Assembly (NCBI RefSeq): GCF_900155385.1
Contig: NZ_LT699745.1
Location: forward strand, 1,457,561 to 1,521,560
Source of the DNA: Vreelandella massiliensis
Lineage (GTDB): Bacteria; Pseudomonadota; Gammaproteobacteria; Pseudomonadales; Halomonadaceae
Reading direction: 5' to 3'
Length of the DNA stretch: 64,000 nt
In this document: positions 54,632 to 64,000 of the stretch, one piece after another
Numbering within the stretch: position 1 is the stretch's first letter
How the letters are laid out: every line of letters starts with the position of its first letter
Position numbers and translations under genes: made by a program
Notes under the pieces: model-generated
What the model saw: the letters and a program-made list of their open reading frames with translations, nothing else
The model's database searches: none
Told to the model about the DNA's origin: nothing

Positions 54632-55981
54632 ATGATCGAAGTCAAAAAAGGCCTGGATCTCCCCATCACGGGAGCGCCCGAGCAGCGTATCGAAAATGCG
54701 CAGCCTGTGCGTCACGTGGCGATCCTGGGTACTGACTACGTTGGCATGAAGCCAACTATGGAAGTACAGGAAGGGGATAAGGTCAAACTAGGCCAACTGC
54801 TCTTCACCGATAAGAAAATCGACGGCGTGCGCTTTACCGCGCCCGCTGCTGGTGAAGTAGTCGCTATTAACCGTGGCGAAAAGCGTCGTCTGCTATCTGT
54901 TGTGATTAAAGTGGATGAGAGCGAAGAAGCCATTTCTTTCACCACGCATGATCGCTCCTCACTGGAGCGTTTAGAGCGCCAAACGGTGGTTGATCAGCTG
55001 GTCGAATCCGGTCTTTGGACGGCGCTGCGTACACGACCGTTTTCACGCACGCCTGCTATCGACAGCACGCCAGCCGATATCTTCGTCACCGCTGTGGATA
55101 CGCATCCGTTGAGTCCTGATCCTGCCTTGATCATTAATGAGAATGCTCAAGCGTTTGAAGACGGCTTAAAGGTGCTCGCGCGTTTGACCGAGGGCAAGGT
55201 GTATCTGTGTACCGGTTCGGATAGCACTATCCCTGGTGGTGATGTCGACGGTGTTCAAACGGAGACTTTCTCCGGCCCGCATCCCGCTGGCCTGGTAGGC
55301 ACGCACATCCACTACCTCTCGCCTGTCGCGCTGCACAAAAAAGTGTGGCACATCGGCTATCAGGATGTGATCACGTTCGGCAAGCTCTTCACCGAAGGCA
55401 AGTTGGATGTGAACCGTATCGTGGCCGTAGGCGGTCCTCGCGCTGAGAACCCGCGTCTGCTGCGCACGCGTATCGGTGCGAGTACGGATGAACTTCTCAA
55501 CGGTGAAATTATCGAACCGGATGACACGCGGGTTATTTCTGGGTCGGTATTTTCCGGGTCGACGGCAGAAGGTAATCTGACCTATTTAGGACGTTTTCAC
55601 AACCAGGTCAGCCTGATTGAAGAGGGTAACAAGCGCTCCTTTATGGGATGGCTCTCTCCGGGGGCTAATCGCCACTCGGTCATGGGCATCTACCTATCGA
55701 AAATCACAGGGCTGAGCAATTACGCGCCGACAACATCGACGAACGGTTCAGAGCGTGCCATGGTGCCGATGGCTAACTATGAACGTGTAATGCCTCTGGA
55801 TGTGATGCCAACGCAGCTATTACGCTCGCTCATTGTAGGGGATATAGAAGTTGCCATGCAGCTTGGGTGTTTGGAACTGGACGAGGAGGACCTGGCTCTT
55901 TGTACCTACGTTTGCCCCGGCAAGTATGAGTACGGCCCCATCCTGCGTGACAATCTCACCCTGATCGAGAAAGAGGCCTGA
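54632..55981 (+). CDS. nqrA: Na+-translocating NADH:quinone reductase subunit A
   Basis: A 449-aa peripheral cytoplasmic subunit. The N-terminus [20 protein letters not shown] and the biotinyl-like part [20 protein letters not shown] are characteristic. [20 protein letters not shown] and the C-terminal [20 protein letters not shown] follow. It interacts with NqrB at the quinone site. Its stop overlaps nqrB by one base. First gene of nqrABCDEF. Confidence 0.97.
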   Translation: MIEVKKGLDLPITGAPEQRIENAQPVRHVAILGTDYVGMKPTMEVQEGDKVKLGQLLFTDKKIDGVRFTAPAAGEVVAINRGEKRRLLSVVIKVDESEEAISFTTHDRSSLERLERQTVVDQLVESGLWTALRTRPFSRTPAIDSTPADIFVTAVDTHPLSPDPALIINENAQAFEDGLKVLARLTEGKVYLCTGSDSTIPGGDVDGVQTETFSGPHPAGLVGTHIHYLSPVALHKKVWHIGYQDVITFGKLFTEGKLDVNRIVAVGGPRAENPRLLRTRIGASTDELLNGEIIEPDDTRVISGSVFSGSTAEGNLTYLGRFHNQVSLIEEGNKRSFMGWLSPGANRHSVMGIYLSKITGLSNYAPTTSTNGSERAMVPMANYERVMPLDVMPTQLLRSLIVGDIEVAMQLGCLELDEEDLALCTYVCPGKYEYGPILRDNLTLIEKEA

Positions 55982-57207
55982 TGATGGGTATTCGACAAAC
56001 ACTCGATAATCTCGAGCCGCACTTCCATAAAGGTGGTAAGTACGAACAGTTCTATCCGCTGTATGAAGCGGTAGACACGATTTTTTACTCGCCGCCTTCT
56101 GTCGCTAAAACCACCGCCCACGTGCGTGACGGTGTTGACCTCAAGCGCATCATGATCACCGTCTGGATGTGTACCTTCCCGGCGATGTTTTTCGGTATGT
56201 GGAATGCTGGTTGGCAAGCCAACACCGCCATAGACGCGGGATATGCCTCCATGGGGGGATGGCGCGAAGCGATTATGATGACATTGGCTTCTGGCCATGA
56301 CCCCAGCAGTTTGTGGGCGAACTTTGTCCTCGGCGCCACCTACTTCCTACCAATCTATCTTGTCACTTTTGTGATTGGCGGTTTCTGGGAAGTCCTGTTT
56401 GCCATCAAGCGCGGTCACGAAGTCAACGAAGGTTTCTTCGTCACGTCTGTACTGTATGCGCTGATTTTGCCGGCGACCATTCCCTTGTGGCAGGTAGCAT
56501 TGGGTATCACCTTCGGTATCGTGATCGGCAAAGAGATTTTTGGCGGCACGGGGAAAAACTTCCTCAATCCGGCATTAACCGGCCGCGCGTTTTTGTACTT
56601 CGCGTATCCAGCGCAAATCTCGGGTGATGCTGTATGGGTGGCGGCAGACGGTTACACCGGTGCGACCGCTCTATCCATGGCGTTCCAAGGTGGCATGAGC
56701 GCTGTAACCGAGTTGTACAGCTGGTGGGATGCTTTCCTCGGCTTTATTCCGGGGTCTGTGGGCGAAACATCGACACTCGCCATTTTGCTCGGTGCCGTCG
56801 TGCTGATGTGGACCAAAATCGCCAACTGGCGCATCGTACTGGGGGTTTTCCTGGGTATGGTGGTGACCAGCACACTGTTTAACCTTATCGGTTCCGACTC
56901 CAACCCGATGTTTGCCATGCCGTGGTACTGGCACTTGGTCGTCGGCGGTTTCGCGTTTGGTATGGTGTTTATGGCGACCGATCCGGTTTCCGCTTCGATG
57001 ACCAACCAAGGGCGGCTGATCTTTGGCGCGCTCATTGGGGCTATGACCGTCTTGATCCGTGTGGTAAACCCGGCCTTCCCGGAAGGCATTATGCTGGCGA
57101 TTCTGTTTGCCAACCTGTTTGCACCGCTGATCGACCATTTCTTTGTCCAGGCCAATATTAAACGTCGCGAAAAACGCGTTGGCGTGCCGGCCGAGGAGAC
57201 TGCCTAA
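55981..57207 (+). CDS. nqrB: Na+-translocating NADH:quinone reductase subunit B
   Basis: A 408-aa integral membrane subunit with about ten helices, carrying the covalently bound FMN and noncovalent riboflavin and part of the sodium path. The FMN attachment motif reads [10 protein letters not shown] with Thr229 as acceptor. Other family marks are [20 protein letters not shown] and [20 protein letters not shown]. Flavinylation needs an ApbE flavin transferase, not encoded nearby. Confidence 0.97.
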   Translation: MMGIRQTLDNLEPHFHKGGKYEQFYPLYEAVDTIFYSPPSVAKTTAHVRDGVDLKRIMITVWMCTFPAMFFGMWNAGWQANTAIDAGYASMGGWREAIMMTLASGHDPSSLWANFVLGATYFLPIYLVTFVIGGFWEVLFAIKRGHEVNEGFFVTSVLYALILPATIPLWQVALGITFGIVIGKEIFGGTGKNFLNPALTGRAFLYFAYPAQISGDAVWVAADGYTGATALSMAFQGGMSAVTELYSWWDAFLGFIPGSVGETSTLAILLGAVVLMWTKIANWRIVLGVFLGMVVTSTLFNLIGSDSNPMFAMPWYWHLVVGGFAFGMVFMATDPVSASMTNQGRLIFGALIGAMTVLIRVVNPAFPEGIMLAILFANLFAPLIDHFFVQANIKRREKRVGVPAEETA

Positions 57208-58025
57208 TGGCTCAAGGTAATAACTCGATCAAAAAGATCCTGACCGTTGCATTCGCACTCTGCATTGTGTGCTCTGTCATCGTGTCAACTGCAGCAGTGG
57301 CATTACGCCCTATGCAGCAGTTCAATCAGGAGCTAGATCGCAAAACCAACATTCTCAATGTTGCTCAGCTTTATGAGCCGGGCACCGACGTTGAAGAGAC
57401 GTTCCGCGAAGAAATTACCGCGCGCGTGGTTGACATGCGCACCGGTGAATACACTGAAGAATTTGATCCCGAGACGTTCAATCACTTTGAAGCGGCGCGT
57501 GATCCGGCGACCGGCCGCACGCTGTCGGGTGATCGTGATATCGCAGGCCTTTCTCGGGTAGAAAATTACGCGACCGTGTATCTCGTGGGCGACCCCGATA
57601 ATCCCAATCAGATCGTTTTGCCGATTCGTGGCCAGGGCCTTTGGGGCTTGATGCGTGGCTTTTTGTCCGTTGAAGGTGATGGTAATACCCTCATCAGTAT
57701 CACCTACTACGAACACAGCGAAACGCCGGGTTTGGGCGCTGAGGTTAATAATCCGCGCTGGCAAGCTCAGTGGGAAGGCAAAAAGATCTACGACGAAGAA
57801 GGTGATTTGACACCGGAGATTCATTTGGCCAAGGGTGGTGCTTCTGGTGAGCACGAAGTAGATGCCCTTTCCGGTGCTACCTTGACCAGTAACGGGGTGA
57901 CCAACATGGTCCAGTTCTGGTTGAGCCCGGAAGGTTTCGGAGAGTACTTGGCGAAATTCCGTAGTGGGATTAGCCAAGAAGAAGCTCAAGAAGCCGACGT
58001 CGAAATCGAATCCGAAGGAGCCTAA
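57207..58025 (+). CDS. nqrC: Na+-translocating NADH:quinone reductase subunit C
   Basis: A 272-aa subunit with one N-terminal membrane helix (about 12-32) and a periplasmic FMN domain. The flavinylation motif is [12 protein letters not shown], with Thr225 as covalent FMN site (the same number as in Vibrio). It starts one base inside the nqrB stop. Length slightly exceeds the Vibrio protein (about 257). Confidence 0.97.
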   Translation: MAQGNNSIKKILTVAFALCIVCSVIVSTAAVALRPMQQFNQELDRKTNILNVAQLYEPGTDVEETFREEITARVVDMRTGEYTEEFDPETFNHFEAARDPATGRTLSGDRDIAGLSRVENYATVYLVGDPDNPNQIVLPIRGQGLWGLMRGFLSVEGDGNTLISITYYEHSETPGLGAEVNNPRWQAQWEGKKIYDEEGDLTPEIHLAKGGASGEHEVDALSGATLTSNGVTNMVQFWLSPEGFGEYLAKFRSGISQEEAQEADVEIESEGA

Positions 58026-58027
58026 CC

Positions 58028-58696
58028 ATGGCAGACGTCACTCCTAAAAGTGTCCTAACGGCACCGATATTTCAAAACAACCCCATTGCATTACAAATTT
58101 TGGGGATCTGTTCCGCACTCGCGGTAACGACAAGCTTGAGCGTGTCGACGGTAATGGCCCTGGCCGTTATCTTCGTCACCGCCTTTTCTAACTTGTTCGT
58201 TTCCTTGATTCGGAACCACATTCCATCGTCGATTCGCATCATTGTGCAAATGACGATTATCGCCTCACTGGTCATCGTGGTTGACCAGATTCTGAAAGCA
58301 TTCGCTTATGAAATGTCGAAACAGCTTTCCGTCTTCGTTGGCCTCATTATTACCAACTGTATCGTGATGGGGCGCGCGGAAGGTTTCGCGATGTCGAACA
58401 GCCCGGGGCTTTCATTCCTCGACGGTATCGGTAACGGCTTGGGGTATGGCTTTGTACTGATGGTGGTCGGTTTTGTTCGCGAGCTCTTTGGCTCGGGCAG
58501 TATCTTCGGCTTTACGGTATTGGCCCCTGTCCAAGACGGCGGCTGGTACGTGCCCAATGGTCTGCTGCTGCTACCGCCCTCCGCGTTCTTTATTATCGGC
58601 CTAATGATTTGGGTAATGCGTGCCTTGGACCCGGGTCAGGTCGAAGAGAATGAGTTCAAGATGAAGGAAAATACCAAGCCGAAGGAGGCCGTGTAA
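58028..58696 (+). CDS. nqrD: Na+-translocating NADH:quinone reductase subunit D
   Basis: A 222-aa membrane subunit with six helices, related to NqrE and RnfE. Typical parts: [38 protein letters not shown] and [20 protein letters not shown]. Its cysteine in TNC is a ligand of the intramembrane iron centre shared with NqrE. Two nt from nqrC. Confidence 0.97.
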   Translation: MADVTPKSVLTAPIFQNNPIALQILGICSALAVTTSLSVSTVMALAVIFVTAFSNLFVSLIRNHIPSSIRIIVQMTIIASLVIVVDQILKAFAYEMSKQLSVFVGLIITNCIVMGRAEGFAMSNSPGLSFLDGIGNGLGYGFVLMVVGFVRELFGSGSIFGFTVLAPVQDGGWYVPNGLLLLPPSAFFIIGLMIWVMRALDPGQVEENEFKMKENTKPKEAV

Positions 58697-58697
58697 C

Positions 58698-59315
58698 ATG
58701 GAACACTATATAAGCCTTTTTGTTGCTTCGGTTTTCGTCGAGAACCTAGCCCTTGCCTTCTTCCTCGGCATGTGTACTTTCTTGGCGGTATCTAAGAAAG
58801 TCTCTTCCGCTTTTGGTTTGGGCATTGCGGTTATCGTCGTCTTAACCATTTCCGTGCCGGTGAATAACCTGGTTTATGGCTTGCTGTTGGCAGAAGGGGC
58901 GCTCTCTTGGACCGGCATTAGCGGTGCCGAGAATATCGACCTCTCTTTCCTGGGCCTGCTCAGCTATATCGGTGTTATTGCGGCGTTGGTACAAATCCTG
59001 GAGATGTTCCTGGATAAATATGTGCCCGCGCTTTATAACGCCTTGGGCGTATTCCTACCGCTGATCACCGTCAACTGTGCCATCTTGGGTGGCGTACTCT
59101 TCATGGTGGAGCGTAGCTATAACTTTGGTGAGTCCGTTGTTTATGGCTTCGGCTCAGGCGTTGGCTGGGCGCTGGCTATCACCGCGCTTGCCGGTATCCG
59201 TGAAAAGCTGAAGTACAGCGATGTACCCGCAGGCTTGCAGGGGCTAGGCATCACCTTCATCACTGTGGGCTTGATGTCTCTGGGCTTCATGTCTTTCTCA
59301 GGCATTCAGCTTTAA
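58698..59315 (+). CDS. nqrE: Na+-translocating NADH:quinone reductase subunit E
   Basis: A 205-aa membrane subunit with six helices in inverted topology to NqrD. Typical: [20 protein letters not shown] and [20 protein letters not shown]; the cysteines in these segments complete the iron site with NqrD. Followed by an intra-operon hairpin and then nqrF. Confidence 0.97.
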   Translation: MEHYISLFVASVFVENLALAFFLGMCTFLAVSKKVSSAFGLGIAVIVVLTISVPVNNLVYGLLLAEGALSWTGISGAENIDLSFLGLLSYIGVIAALVQILEMFLDKYVPALYNALGVFLPLITVNCAILGGVLFMVERSYNFGESVVYGFGSGVGWALAITALAGIREKLKYSDVPAGLQGLGITFITVGLMSLGFMSFSGIQL

Positions 59316-59321
59316 CGGAAT

Positions 59322-59362
59322 GGTTTTCCCGGCGACGTTGCGTCGCCGGGATGAAGAAAACC
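59322..59362 (+). promoter_or_regulatory. Stable hairpin between nqrE and nqrF
   Basis: CCCGGCGACG (59328-59337) pairs perfectly with CGTCGCCGGG (59341-59350) around a 3-nt loop, and GGTTTT (59322-59327) can extend the stem with AAAACC (59357-59362) past a 6-nt bulge. No U-run follows, so this is probably an mRNA processing or stability element, not a terminator. Confidence 0.65.
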
Positions 59363-59382
59363 TTCAGCAATAGGAAACCGAC

Positions 59383-60615
59383 ATGGTTGATACATCTATC
59401 ATCTTGCTCGGTGTTGTCATGTTCACGATCATCGTTATTAGCTTAACGGCGATTATTCTGGCAGCGCGCAGCAAGTTAGTGAGTAGCGGGGACGTCACCA
59501 TTGAGGTCAATGGTGACCCAGAACACACCTTGAGCACTCAAGCCGGTGGCAAGCTGCTAAATACATTGGCGGCAAACGGCATTTTCCTCTCTTCTGCCTG
59601 TGGCGGCGGCGGTTCCTGTGCGCAGTGCAAGTGCCGTGTAGAAGAGGGCGGTGGTTCTATTCTGCCCACTGAAGAGTCGCACTTCACCATGCGCGAGAAA
59701 AAGGAAGGCTGGCGCCTTTCCTGCCAGGTGCCGGTGAAGCAGGATATGAAAATTGAAGTTCCGGAAGAGGTCTTCGGGGTTAAGAAGTGGGAGTGTGAGG
59801 TTCTCGATAACCCCAACGTGGCCACTTTCATCAAAGAGTTGAACTTGAAGCTACCTGAAGGCGAGGAAGTTGACTTCCGTGCCGGTGGCTATGTTCAGCT
59901 TGTCGCGCCGCCTTACGACATCAAGTTCTCTGACTTTGATATCGAAGAGGAGTACCGGGGCGACTGGGAGAAATTCAACCTCTTTGATATCTCGCATAAG
60001 AACGACGAGGAAGTGATTCGCGCCTACTCGATGGCGAACTACCCGGAAGAGAAGGGTATCCTCAAGTTCAATATTCGTATCGCGACACCGCCTCCCGGTA
60101 CCAATCATCCGCCCGGCCTGATGTCGACGTATGTCTTCAACTTAAAGCCCGGCGATAAGGTGACGGTAATGGGGCCATTTGGCGAGTTCTTCGCCAAGGA
60201 TACCGATGCGGAAATGGTCTTTATTGGCGGTGGTGCCGGTATGGCACCGATGCGTAGCCATATTTTTGATCAGCTCAAACGTCTGGAAACGAACCGCAAA
60301 ATTTCGTTCTGGTACGGTGCGCGCTCCTGGCGTGAGACCTTCTATAACGAAGAGTACGACAAGCTGGCCGAAGAGTATCCCAACTTCGAATGGCATTTAG
60401 CACTCTCTGACCCGCTACCCGAGGATAACTGGGAAGGGCCGACGGGCTTCATTCATAACGTGCTGTACGAAAACTACCTGAAGGACCATCCGGCTCCTGA
60501 AGATTGTGAGTACTACATGTGTGGGCCGCCCATGATGAATGCCTCGGTGATTAAGCTACTGCTTGATCTTGGGGTTGAGCCGGAAAATATCCTCCTGGAT
60601 GACTTCGGCGGATAA
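59383..60615 (+). CDS. nqrF: Na+-translocating NADH:quinone reductase subunit F
   Basis: A 410-aa subunit that takes electrons from NADH. One N-terminal membrane helix (about 6-27). The [2Fe-2S] ferredoxin domain has Cys73, Cys79, Cys82 and Cys114 ([20 protein letters not shown]). The FAD domain has the R-A-Y-S-M-A-N-Y motif, and the NADH domain has [19 protein letters not shown] and [19 protein letters not shown] terminator follows. Confidence 0.97.
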   Translation: MVDTSIILLGVVMFTIIVISLTAIILAARSKLVSSGDVTIEVNGDPEHTLSTQAGGKLLNTLAANGIFLSSACGGGGSCAQCKCRVEEGGGSILPTEESHFTMREKKEGWRLSCQVPVKQDMKIEVPEEVFGVKKWECEVLDNPNVATFIKELNLKLPEGEEVDFRAGGYVQLVAPPYDIKFSDFDIEEEYRGDWEKFNLFDISHKNDEEVIRAYSMANYPEEKGILKFNIRIATPPPGTNHPPGLMSTYVFNLKPGDKVTVMGPFGEFFAKDTDAEMVFIGGGAGMAPMRSHIFDQLKRLETNRKISFWYGARSWRETFYNEEYDKLAEEYPNFEWHLALSDPLPEDNWEGPTGFIHNVLYENYLKDHPAPEDCEYYMCGPPMMNASVIKLLLDLGVEPENILLDDFGG

Positions 60616-60633
60616 GCTGACCCAGCAAGAGAT

Positions 60634-60666
60634 AACGGGGCTAGCCACTGTGCTAGCCCCGTTTGT
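60634..60666 (+). terminator. Rho-independent terminator after nqrF
   Basis: AACGGGGCTAGC (60634-60645) and GCTAGCCCCGTT (60652-60663) form a perfect 12-bp stem with a 6-nt loop, followed by TTTG. Ends the nqrABCDEF transcript before nqrM. Confidence 0.9.
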
Positions 60667-60782
60667 TATTTACCCGCCGCTTAACGATAATGGCACTAAA
60701 TACCGCTTTAACTGTCATGAGTTGAGGTGGCTAATGCGTTGTATTCAGAGCGTAACACAGTGATTTGAGTGAGGTGTTTATC

Positions 60783-61043
60783 ATGACCATTTGGCTATTG
60801 GCGTTCGGATTTATGCTCTTGGTGATGGCGGCCATGGCGGTGGGTGTCATCATGGGCCGCAAGCCTATCGCGGGTTCGTGCGGTGGTTTGAATCAAATTG
60901 GCATGAAGGATGGATGCGATATTTGCGGTGGTAAGGATGAAGTGTGCGAAGAAGAGAATCGCAAGCGGCGTGGCGTTAGCTCGCGGCGGCGCAGCGATGA
61001 GAGCCGCGGCGCTGATTTAGGTTACGATGCGACACGTCGCTGA
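60783..61043 (+). CDS. nqrM: Na+-NQR maturation protein NqrM
   Basis: An 86-aa membrane protein required for assembling the iron centre of NqrD/NqrE. ATG at 60783 follows GAGG; an upstream TTG is not needed. One membrane helix (residues 3-25) is followed by four conserved cysteines, Cys33, Cys45, Cys48 and Cys55 (GSCGGLNQIGMKDGCDICGG). The C-terminal 30 residues are basic and Ser/Arg-rich. It is separated from nqrF by a terminator, and the apbE gene that often lies between them is missing. Confidence 0.93.
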   Translation: MTIWLLAFGFMLLVMAAMAVGVIMGRKPIAGSCGGLNQIGMKDGCDICGGKDEVCEEENRKRRGVSSRRRSDESRGADLGYDATRR

Positions 61044-61089
61044 CTCCGTGTACAGTACTTAATACAACCAATAAGGGACGCAAAAACGT

Positions 61090-62481
61090 ATGGCGGTTCA
61101 CAACTATGATGTCGTGGTGATTGGCACAGGGCCTGCGGGGGAGAGTGCCGCGATTAACGCAGCAAAACACGGTATGCGTGTCGCTGTTATCGAGCGGCAG
61201 ACCCAAGTGGGTGGTAACTGCACTCACTGGGGTACCATTCCTTCAAAAGCGCTGCGCCATCAGGTCAAGCAGATCATGGCATTCAATACGAACCGTATGT
61301 TCCGTGATATTGGCGAACCGCGCTGGTTCTCGTTCCCCAAAGTGATGGAGCGCTCTCGCGGCACCATCGATCAGCAAGTGGAAATGCGCACGACGTTCTA
61401 TGCGCGGAATCGCATCGACCTCTTCCATGGCTTGGCGCGGTTCAAGGATGAACACACCGTTGTCGTACGTGACCGTCAAGAGGGTGTTGAAGAGTTGGTG
61501 GCGAAAAAGATCGTGATCGCGACAGGATCGCGCCCTTATCGTCCGGCTGATATCAATTTCCGCCATCCGCGTATCTACTGCTCCGATACGATTTTGAGCC
61601 TTTCGCATACGCCGCGCACGTTGATCATCTTTGGTGCGGGGGTTATCGGCTGCGAATACGCCTCGATTTTTTCGGGATTGGGCGTCAAGGTCGACTTGAT
61701 TAACAATCGCGATAGCCTGCTGTCATTTTTGGACGATGAAATCAGCGATGCGCTTTCGTACCACTTGCGCAAGCACGGCGTGCTCATCCGCCAGAACGAA
61801 GATTACGCCAGTGTTGAAGGCGATGAATCTGGCGTGGTGGTCCATCTGAAATCTGGCAAGAAAATGCGCGCCGATGCCTTCTTGTGGGCCAACGGGCGTA
61901 CCGGCAATACCGATAGCTTGGGTTTAGAAAATATCGGCCTGGAAGCCAACGGGCGTGGCCAGCTTAGCGTGGATGAGCATTACCGCACGGCTATTCCGCA
62001 TATCTATGCCGCGGGCGATGTCATCGGTTGGCCAAGCCTTGCCAGTGCGGCCTATGACCAGGGGCTTAACTCCTGTAACGAGCTTTTGGATAAGGAGTAT
62101 CGCTTTGTCTCGGAAGTGCCAACGGGTATCTACACCATTCCCGAAATCAGCTCATTTGGCCCCAATGAGCGTGAATTAACCGACGCGAAAGTGCCCTATG
62201 AAGTGGCACAAGCGTTTTTCAAAGACACGGCCAGAGCGCAAATAACGGGCGACACGGTGGGGATGCTGAAGATTCTCTTCCATCAAGACACGCTGGAGAT
62301 ATTGGGTATTCACTGTTTCGGCGACCAGGCGTCTGAAATTGTGCATATCGGCCAAGCCATCATGCAACAATCAGGCAGTGCCAATACGCTTGAGTATTTC
62401 GTTAATACCACGTTTAACTACCCCACCATGGCAGAAGCGTACCGCGTCGCCGCGCAGAACGGTCTTAACCGCGTGTTTTAG
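61090..62481 (+). CDS. sthA: Soluble pyridine nucleotide transhydrogenase
   Basis: A 463-aa FAD enzyme that converts NADPH and NAD+ into NADP+ and NADH. FAD-binding start [20 protein letters not shown]. In SthA the disulfide of related flavoenzymes is replaced; here the region reads [20 protein letters not shown], with only the first Cys kept, as expected. The NAD domain has [20 protein letters not shown]. The C-terminal dimer domain has [13 protein letters not shown] and [20 protein letters not shown]. It ends 3 nt from the convergent cyclase gene. Confidence 0.96.
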   Translation: MAVHNYDVVVIGTGPAGESAAINAAKHGMRVAVIERQTQVGGNCTHWGTIPSKALRHQVKQIMAFNTNRMFRDIGEPRWFSFPKVMERSRGTIDQQVEMRTTFYARNRIDLFHGLARFKDEHTVVVRDRQEGVEELVAKKIVIATGSRPYRPADINFRHPRIYCSDTILSLSHTPRTLIIFGAGVIGCEYASIFSGLGVKVDLINNRDSLLSFLDDEISDALSYHLRKHGVLIRQNEDYASVEGDESGVVVHLKSGKKMRADAFLWANGRTGNTDSLGLENIGLEANGRGQLSVDEHYRTAIPHIYAAGDVIGWPSLASAAYDQGLNSCNELLDKEYRFVSEVPTGIYTIPEISSFGPNERELTDAKVPYEVAQAFFKDTARAQITGDTVGMLKILFHQDTLEILGIHCFGDQASEIVHIGQAIMQQSGSANTLEYFVNTTFNYPTMAEAYRVAAQNGLNRVF

Positions 62482-62484
62482 TGC

Positions 62485-63675
62485 TTAGATCATCACTTGA
62501 CTGTTGGCGAGTATTTTTTGATGTCCTGGGGAGGAGGTGGGAGGAAGTACACACTCAACCCTATTTCTTCCTAAAGCTTTGGCTTGGTATAGCGCTTGAT
62601 CCGCCAACGAGTAGAGCTTTTCAAAACTATGCTTGCCATCAAAGGTGGTAGTAACGCCAATGCTAACGTTCTGCCGTAAATCTTTGTCTATGTGGGAAAG
62701 CGGTTGCTTCGCAATAGTTTGACGAATACGCTCGGCCACGCTTTCGGCATCCTCTGTGTTGGTGTTCGGCATCAACAGGCAAAATTCCTCCCCGCCAATG
62801 CGTGCAGCCACATCAGTGCCCCGGCTAATATCACGCAGCTTCTGGCCTACCATGCGCAGTACATCATCACCGGCTGGATGGCCATAAGTATCATTGATGT
62901 GCTTGAAGTAATCCAAATCTATCAGCAAAAGGCTCAGGGGTTGGTCGTGACGCTGGGCGTCGTTCAAAGCGGCTAAGGCAGACGCGACAAGGTGGCGTCG
63001 GTTATAAAGTTTTGTAAGCTCATCGGTTAGCATCAGCGTTTTTAACGCGTTGCGCTGACGTTGCAAGCGTAATACGGCAGCGAGTAGCGCTAAAGCGATC
63101 AGCATTACCGCCACAACCAACCCTGCTACAGCCCATGACAGACGCTCCATGATTAAACGTTGCCGGCCAGCAGCGCTATGCACGGCATCGTTAAGCTCGC
63201 TATACGTCCACGCCATGGTGGCTTCAATGTCACTGGACAGCCGCTTTAATTCGGATAGGAGTGAGCGGTCGACAAGCGCTGCCTCTGACCGCCTTTCCAG
63301 TTTGTTAAGCTGCTCAGCAAGGCGCTCAAAATCGACCTCAAGGTAGGCGGTCTCTTGATGCAATTGCGGATGCCCATTTAAACCCTGACGGACGTGGTCT
63401 AAATACTTTTTGGAAAGCCACAAGGCGTGATTAATCTGGCGCAAATGCAGACCTATAGGCTCGTCAATAAAGCTTTCTAAGGCATTATCTAATTGCGGGG
63501 TGGTTTGTTGCGCTCGGACAATATCACCAACAAGCGCTGTGTAATCGGCGCCCAATTGTTGGCGCGCGCTGTGGACATAAAACCCCACCAGAAGCGCCGT
63601 TGAAGTGGCTACAATGGCAATAAGCGCAGCAATCCCCCACATTTTAGGGGTAAAGGTTATAGGTAGTGGGTTCAT
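62485..63675 (-). CDS. Membrane diguanylate cyclase (GGDEF domain)
   Basis: A 396-aa inner-membrane protein that makes cyclic di-GMP. Start chosen at the ATG at 63673-63675, overlapping the upstream stop (ATGA); GGGAG is about 10 nt before it. Membrane helices at about 11-35 and 178-202 enclose a periplasmic helical sensor of about 140 residues without a recognisable domain. The GGDEF domain starts at LTDELTKLYNRRHLV and contains the intact active site AARIGGEEFCLLMPN. An R-x-x-D inhibitory site is visible at RGTD, five residues before the GGEEF loop. It is expected to be active and to respond to a periplasmic signal. Confidence 0.92.
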   Translation of the reverse strand: MNPLPITFTPKMWGIAALIAIVATSTALLVGFYVHSARQQLGADYTALVGDIVRAQQTTPQLDNALESFIDEPIGLHLRQINHALWLSKKYLDHVRQGLNGHPQLHQETAYLEVDFERLAEQLNKLERRSEAALVDRSLLSELKRLSSDIEATMAWTYSELNDAVHSAAGRQRLIMERLSWAVAGLVVAVMLIALALLAAVLRLQRQRNALKTLMLTDELTKLYNRRHLVASALAALNDAQRHDQPLSLLLIDLDYFKHINDTYGHPAGDDVLRMVGQKLRDISRGTDVAARIGGEEFCLLMPNTNTEDAESVAERIRQTIAKQPLSHIDKDLRQNVSIGVTTTFDGKHSFEKLYSLADQALYQAKALGRNRVECVLPPTSSPGHQKILANSQVMI

Positions 63676-63998
63676 GAGTAACGAAGCTCCCGGATTGACC
63701 AAATCCAGCGAGTGTGGGGTGACGTACCCTTTATTACGCTTTCGGCATCAGCGGGAACAACGAGTAGCAGTGGGCCAAGTTGCTGTTTGTTAAGAGGCTG
63801 ACCATTCAGGCGTGTCACAAGTAAATAACGTTTTTGGTCGCGCTCGCTGGGGCTCAGAAATATGGTGTAGTCATCGTGGGCAATGAGGCGGATACGCTTG
63901 TCTTGGGGAATGCCTTGGTGCTCAAGAAATGCATTTAACCATACGCCGGTAAATCTGCCTTCAAGGCCTTCCGGGTGTTCTAGTTCGACATCGTAAAG
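63672..63998 (-). CDS. C-terminal part of an oxidoreductase-like protein (start outside window)
   Basis: On the - strand a frame runs from the window edge to TGA at 63672-63674, giving at least 108 residues with no start codon inside the window. It begins LYDVELEHPEGLEGRFTGVW and ends WIWSIRELRYS. Phrases such as HDDYTIFLSPSERD, YLLVTRLNGQPL and LGPLLLVVPAD resemble the end of periplasmic molybdopterin-binding oxidoreductase-fold proteins found next to GGDEF genes. The stop overlaps the cyclase start by 4 nt, so the two are co-translated and this may be its periplasmic partner. Confidence 0.65.
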   Translation of the reverse strand, partial: LYDVELEHPEGLEGRFTGVWLNAFLEHQGIPQDKRIRLIAHDDYTIFLSPSERDQKRYLLVTRLNGQPLNKQQLGPLLLVVPADAESVIKGTSPHTRWIWSIRELRYS

Positions 63999-64000
63999 CG

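Noticed and set aside
1-64000. CRISPR arrays, tRNA or rRNA genes, IS elements, prophage
   Set aside because: No regular spaced repeats, cloverleaf-like sequences, transposase frames or phage genes were seen in any gap or frame.

Overview
The window looks like chromosomal DNA of a halophilic or marine gammaproteobacterium, most likely a Halomonas-like member of the Halomonadaceae. This is inferred from gene content and order, not from a database search. Two blocks keep a gene order that I recall from Pseudomonas: proA-nadD-rsfS-rlmH-mrdA-rodA-mltB-rlpA-dacA-ybeD-lipB-lipA, and mfd / gap / nqrABCDEF-nqrM-sthA. The Na+-pumping NADH:quinone reductase, the aerobic cobaltochelatase CobN and a DUF3141 PHA-synthase-like protein fit that assignment. 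Nothing looks like a recent genomic island. I saw no tRNA, rRNA, IS element, prophage or CRISPR array.

Region 1 (1-9009) is a cobalamin operon on the + strand. It runs from the 3' end of cobN through an ExbB/MotA-like protein, a DUF2149 ExbD-like protein, a btuF-btuC-btuD-like ABC importer, cobB, ytoQ, cobO, a helical hypothetical gene and a truncated DUF1456 remnant to cobQ. It combines cobalt chelation, amidation, adenosylation and corrinoid uptake with a small proton-channel-like pair directly behind cobN. Region 2 (9032-11772) holds a DUF503 gene, an unknown 188-aa protein and an SLC23-like transporter.

Region 3 (11807-22658) is almost entirely on the - strand. In transcription order it has a glutaredoxin-like gene, a dppABCDF-type peptide importer, a LysR regulator, a prolidase, and a MoxR ATPase / VWA pair. 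Region 4 (22875-27322) has mpl, ubiX and a LysE-family exporter, then two tandem - strand membrane proteins whose C-terminal parts resemble decayed GGDEF domains.

Region 5 (27473-38932) is the cell-wall and lipoate block: proline and NAD synthesis, ribosome-associated rsfS and rlmH, elongasome genes mrdA and rodA, lytic enzymes mltB and rlpA, dacA, ybeD and lipB, with lipA convergent. Region 6 (39040-46162) has a LysR regulator divergent from a large DUF3141 protein, with a palindromic operator candidate between them, then topA and a small downstream gene.

Region 7 (46357-52645) centres on an Lpp/OprI-type murein lipoprotein flanked by two L,D-transpeptidases, the second overlapping mfd. Region 8 (52906-64000) is redox and energy metabolism: a long-form GAPDH, the complete nqrABCDEF operon, nqrM and sthA. 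The usual flavin transferase gene apbE is not between nqrF and nqrM. The window ends with a membrane diguanylate cyclase whose start overlaps an incomplete upstream gene.
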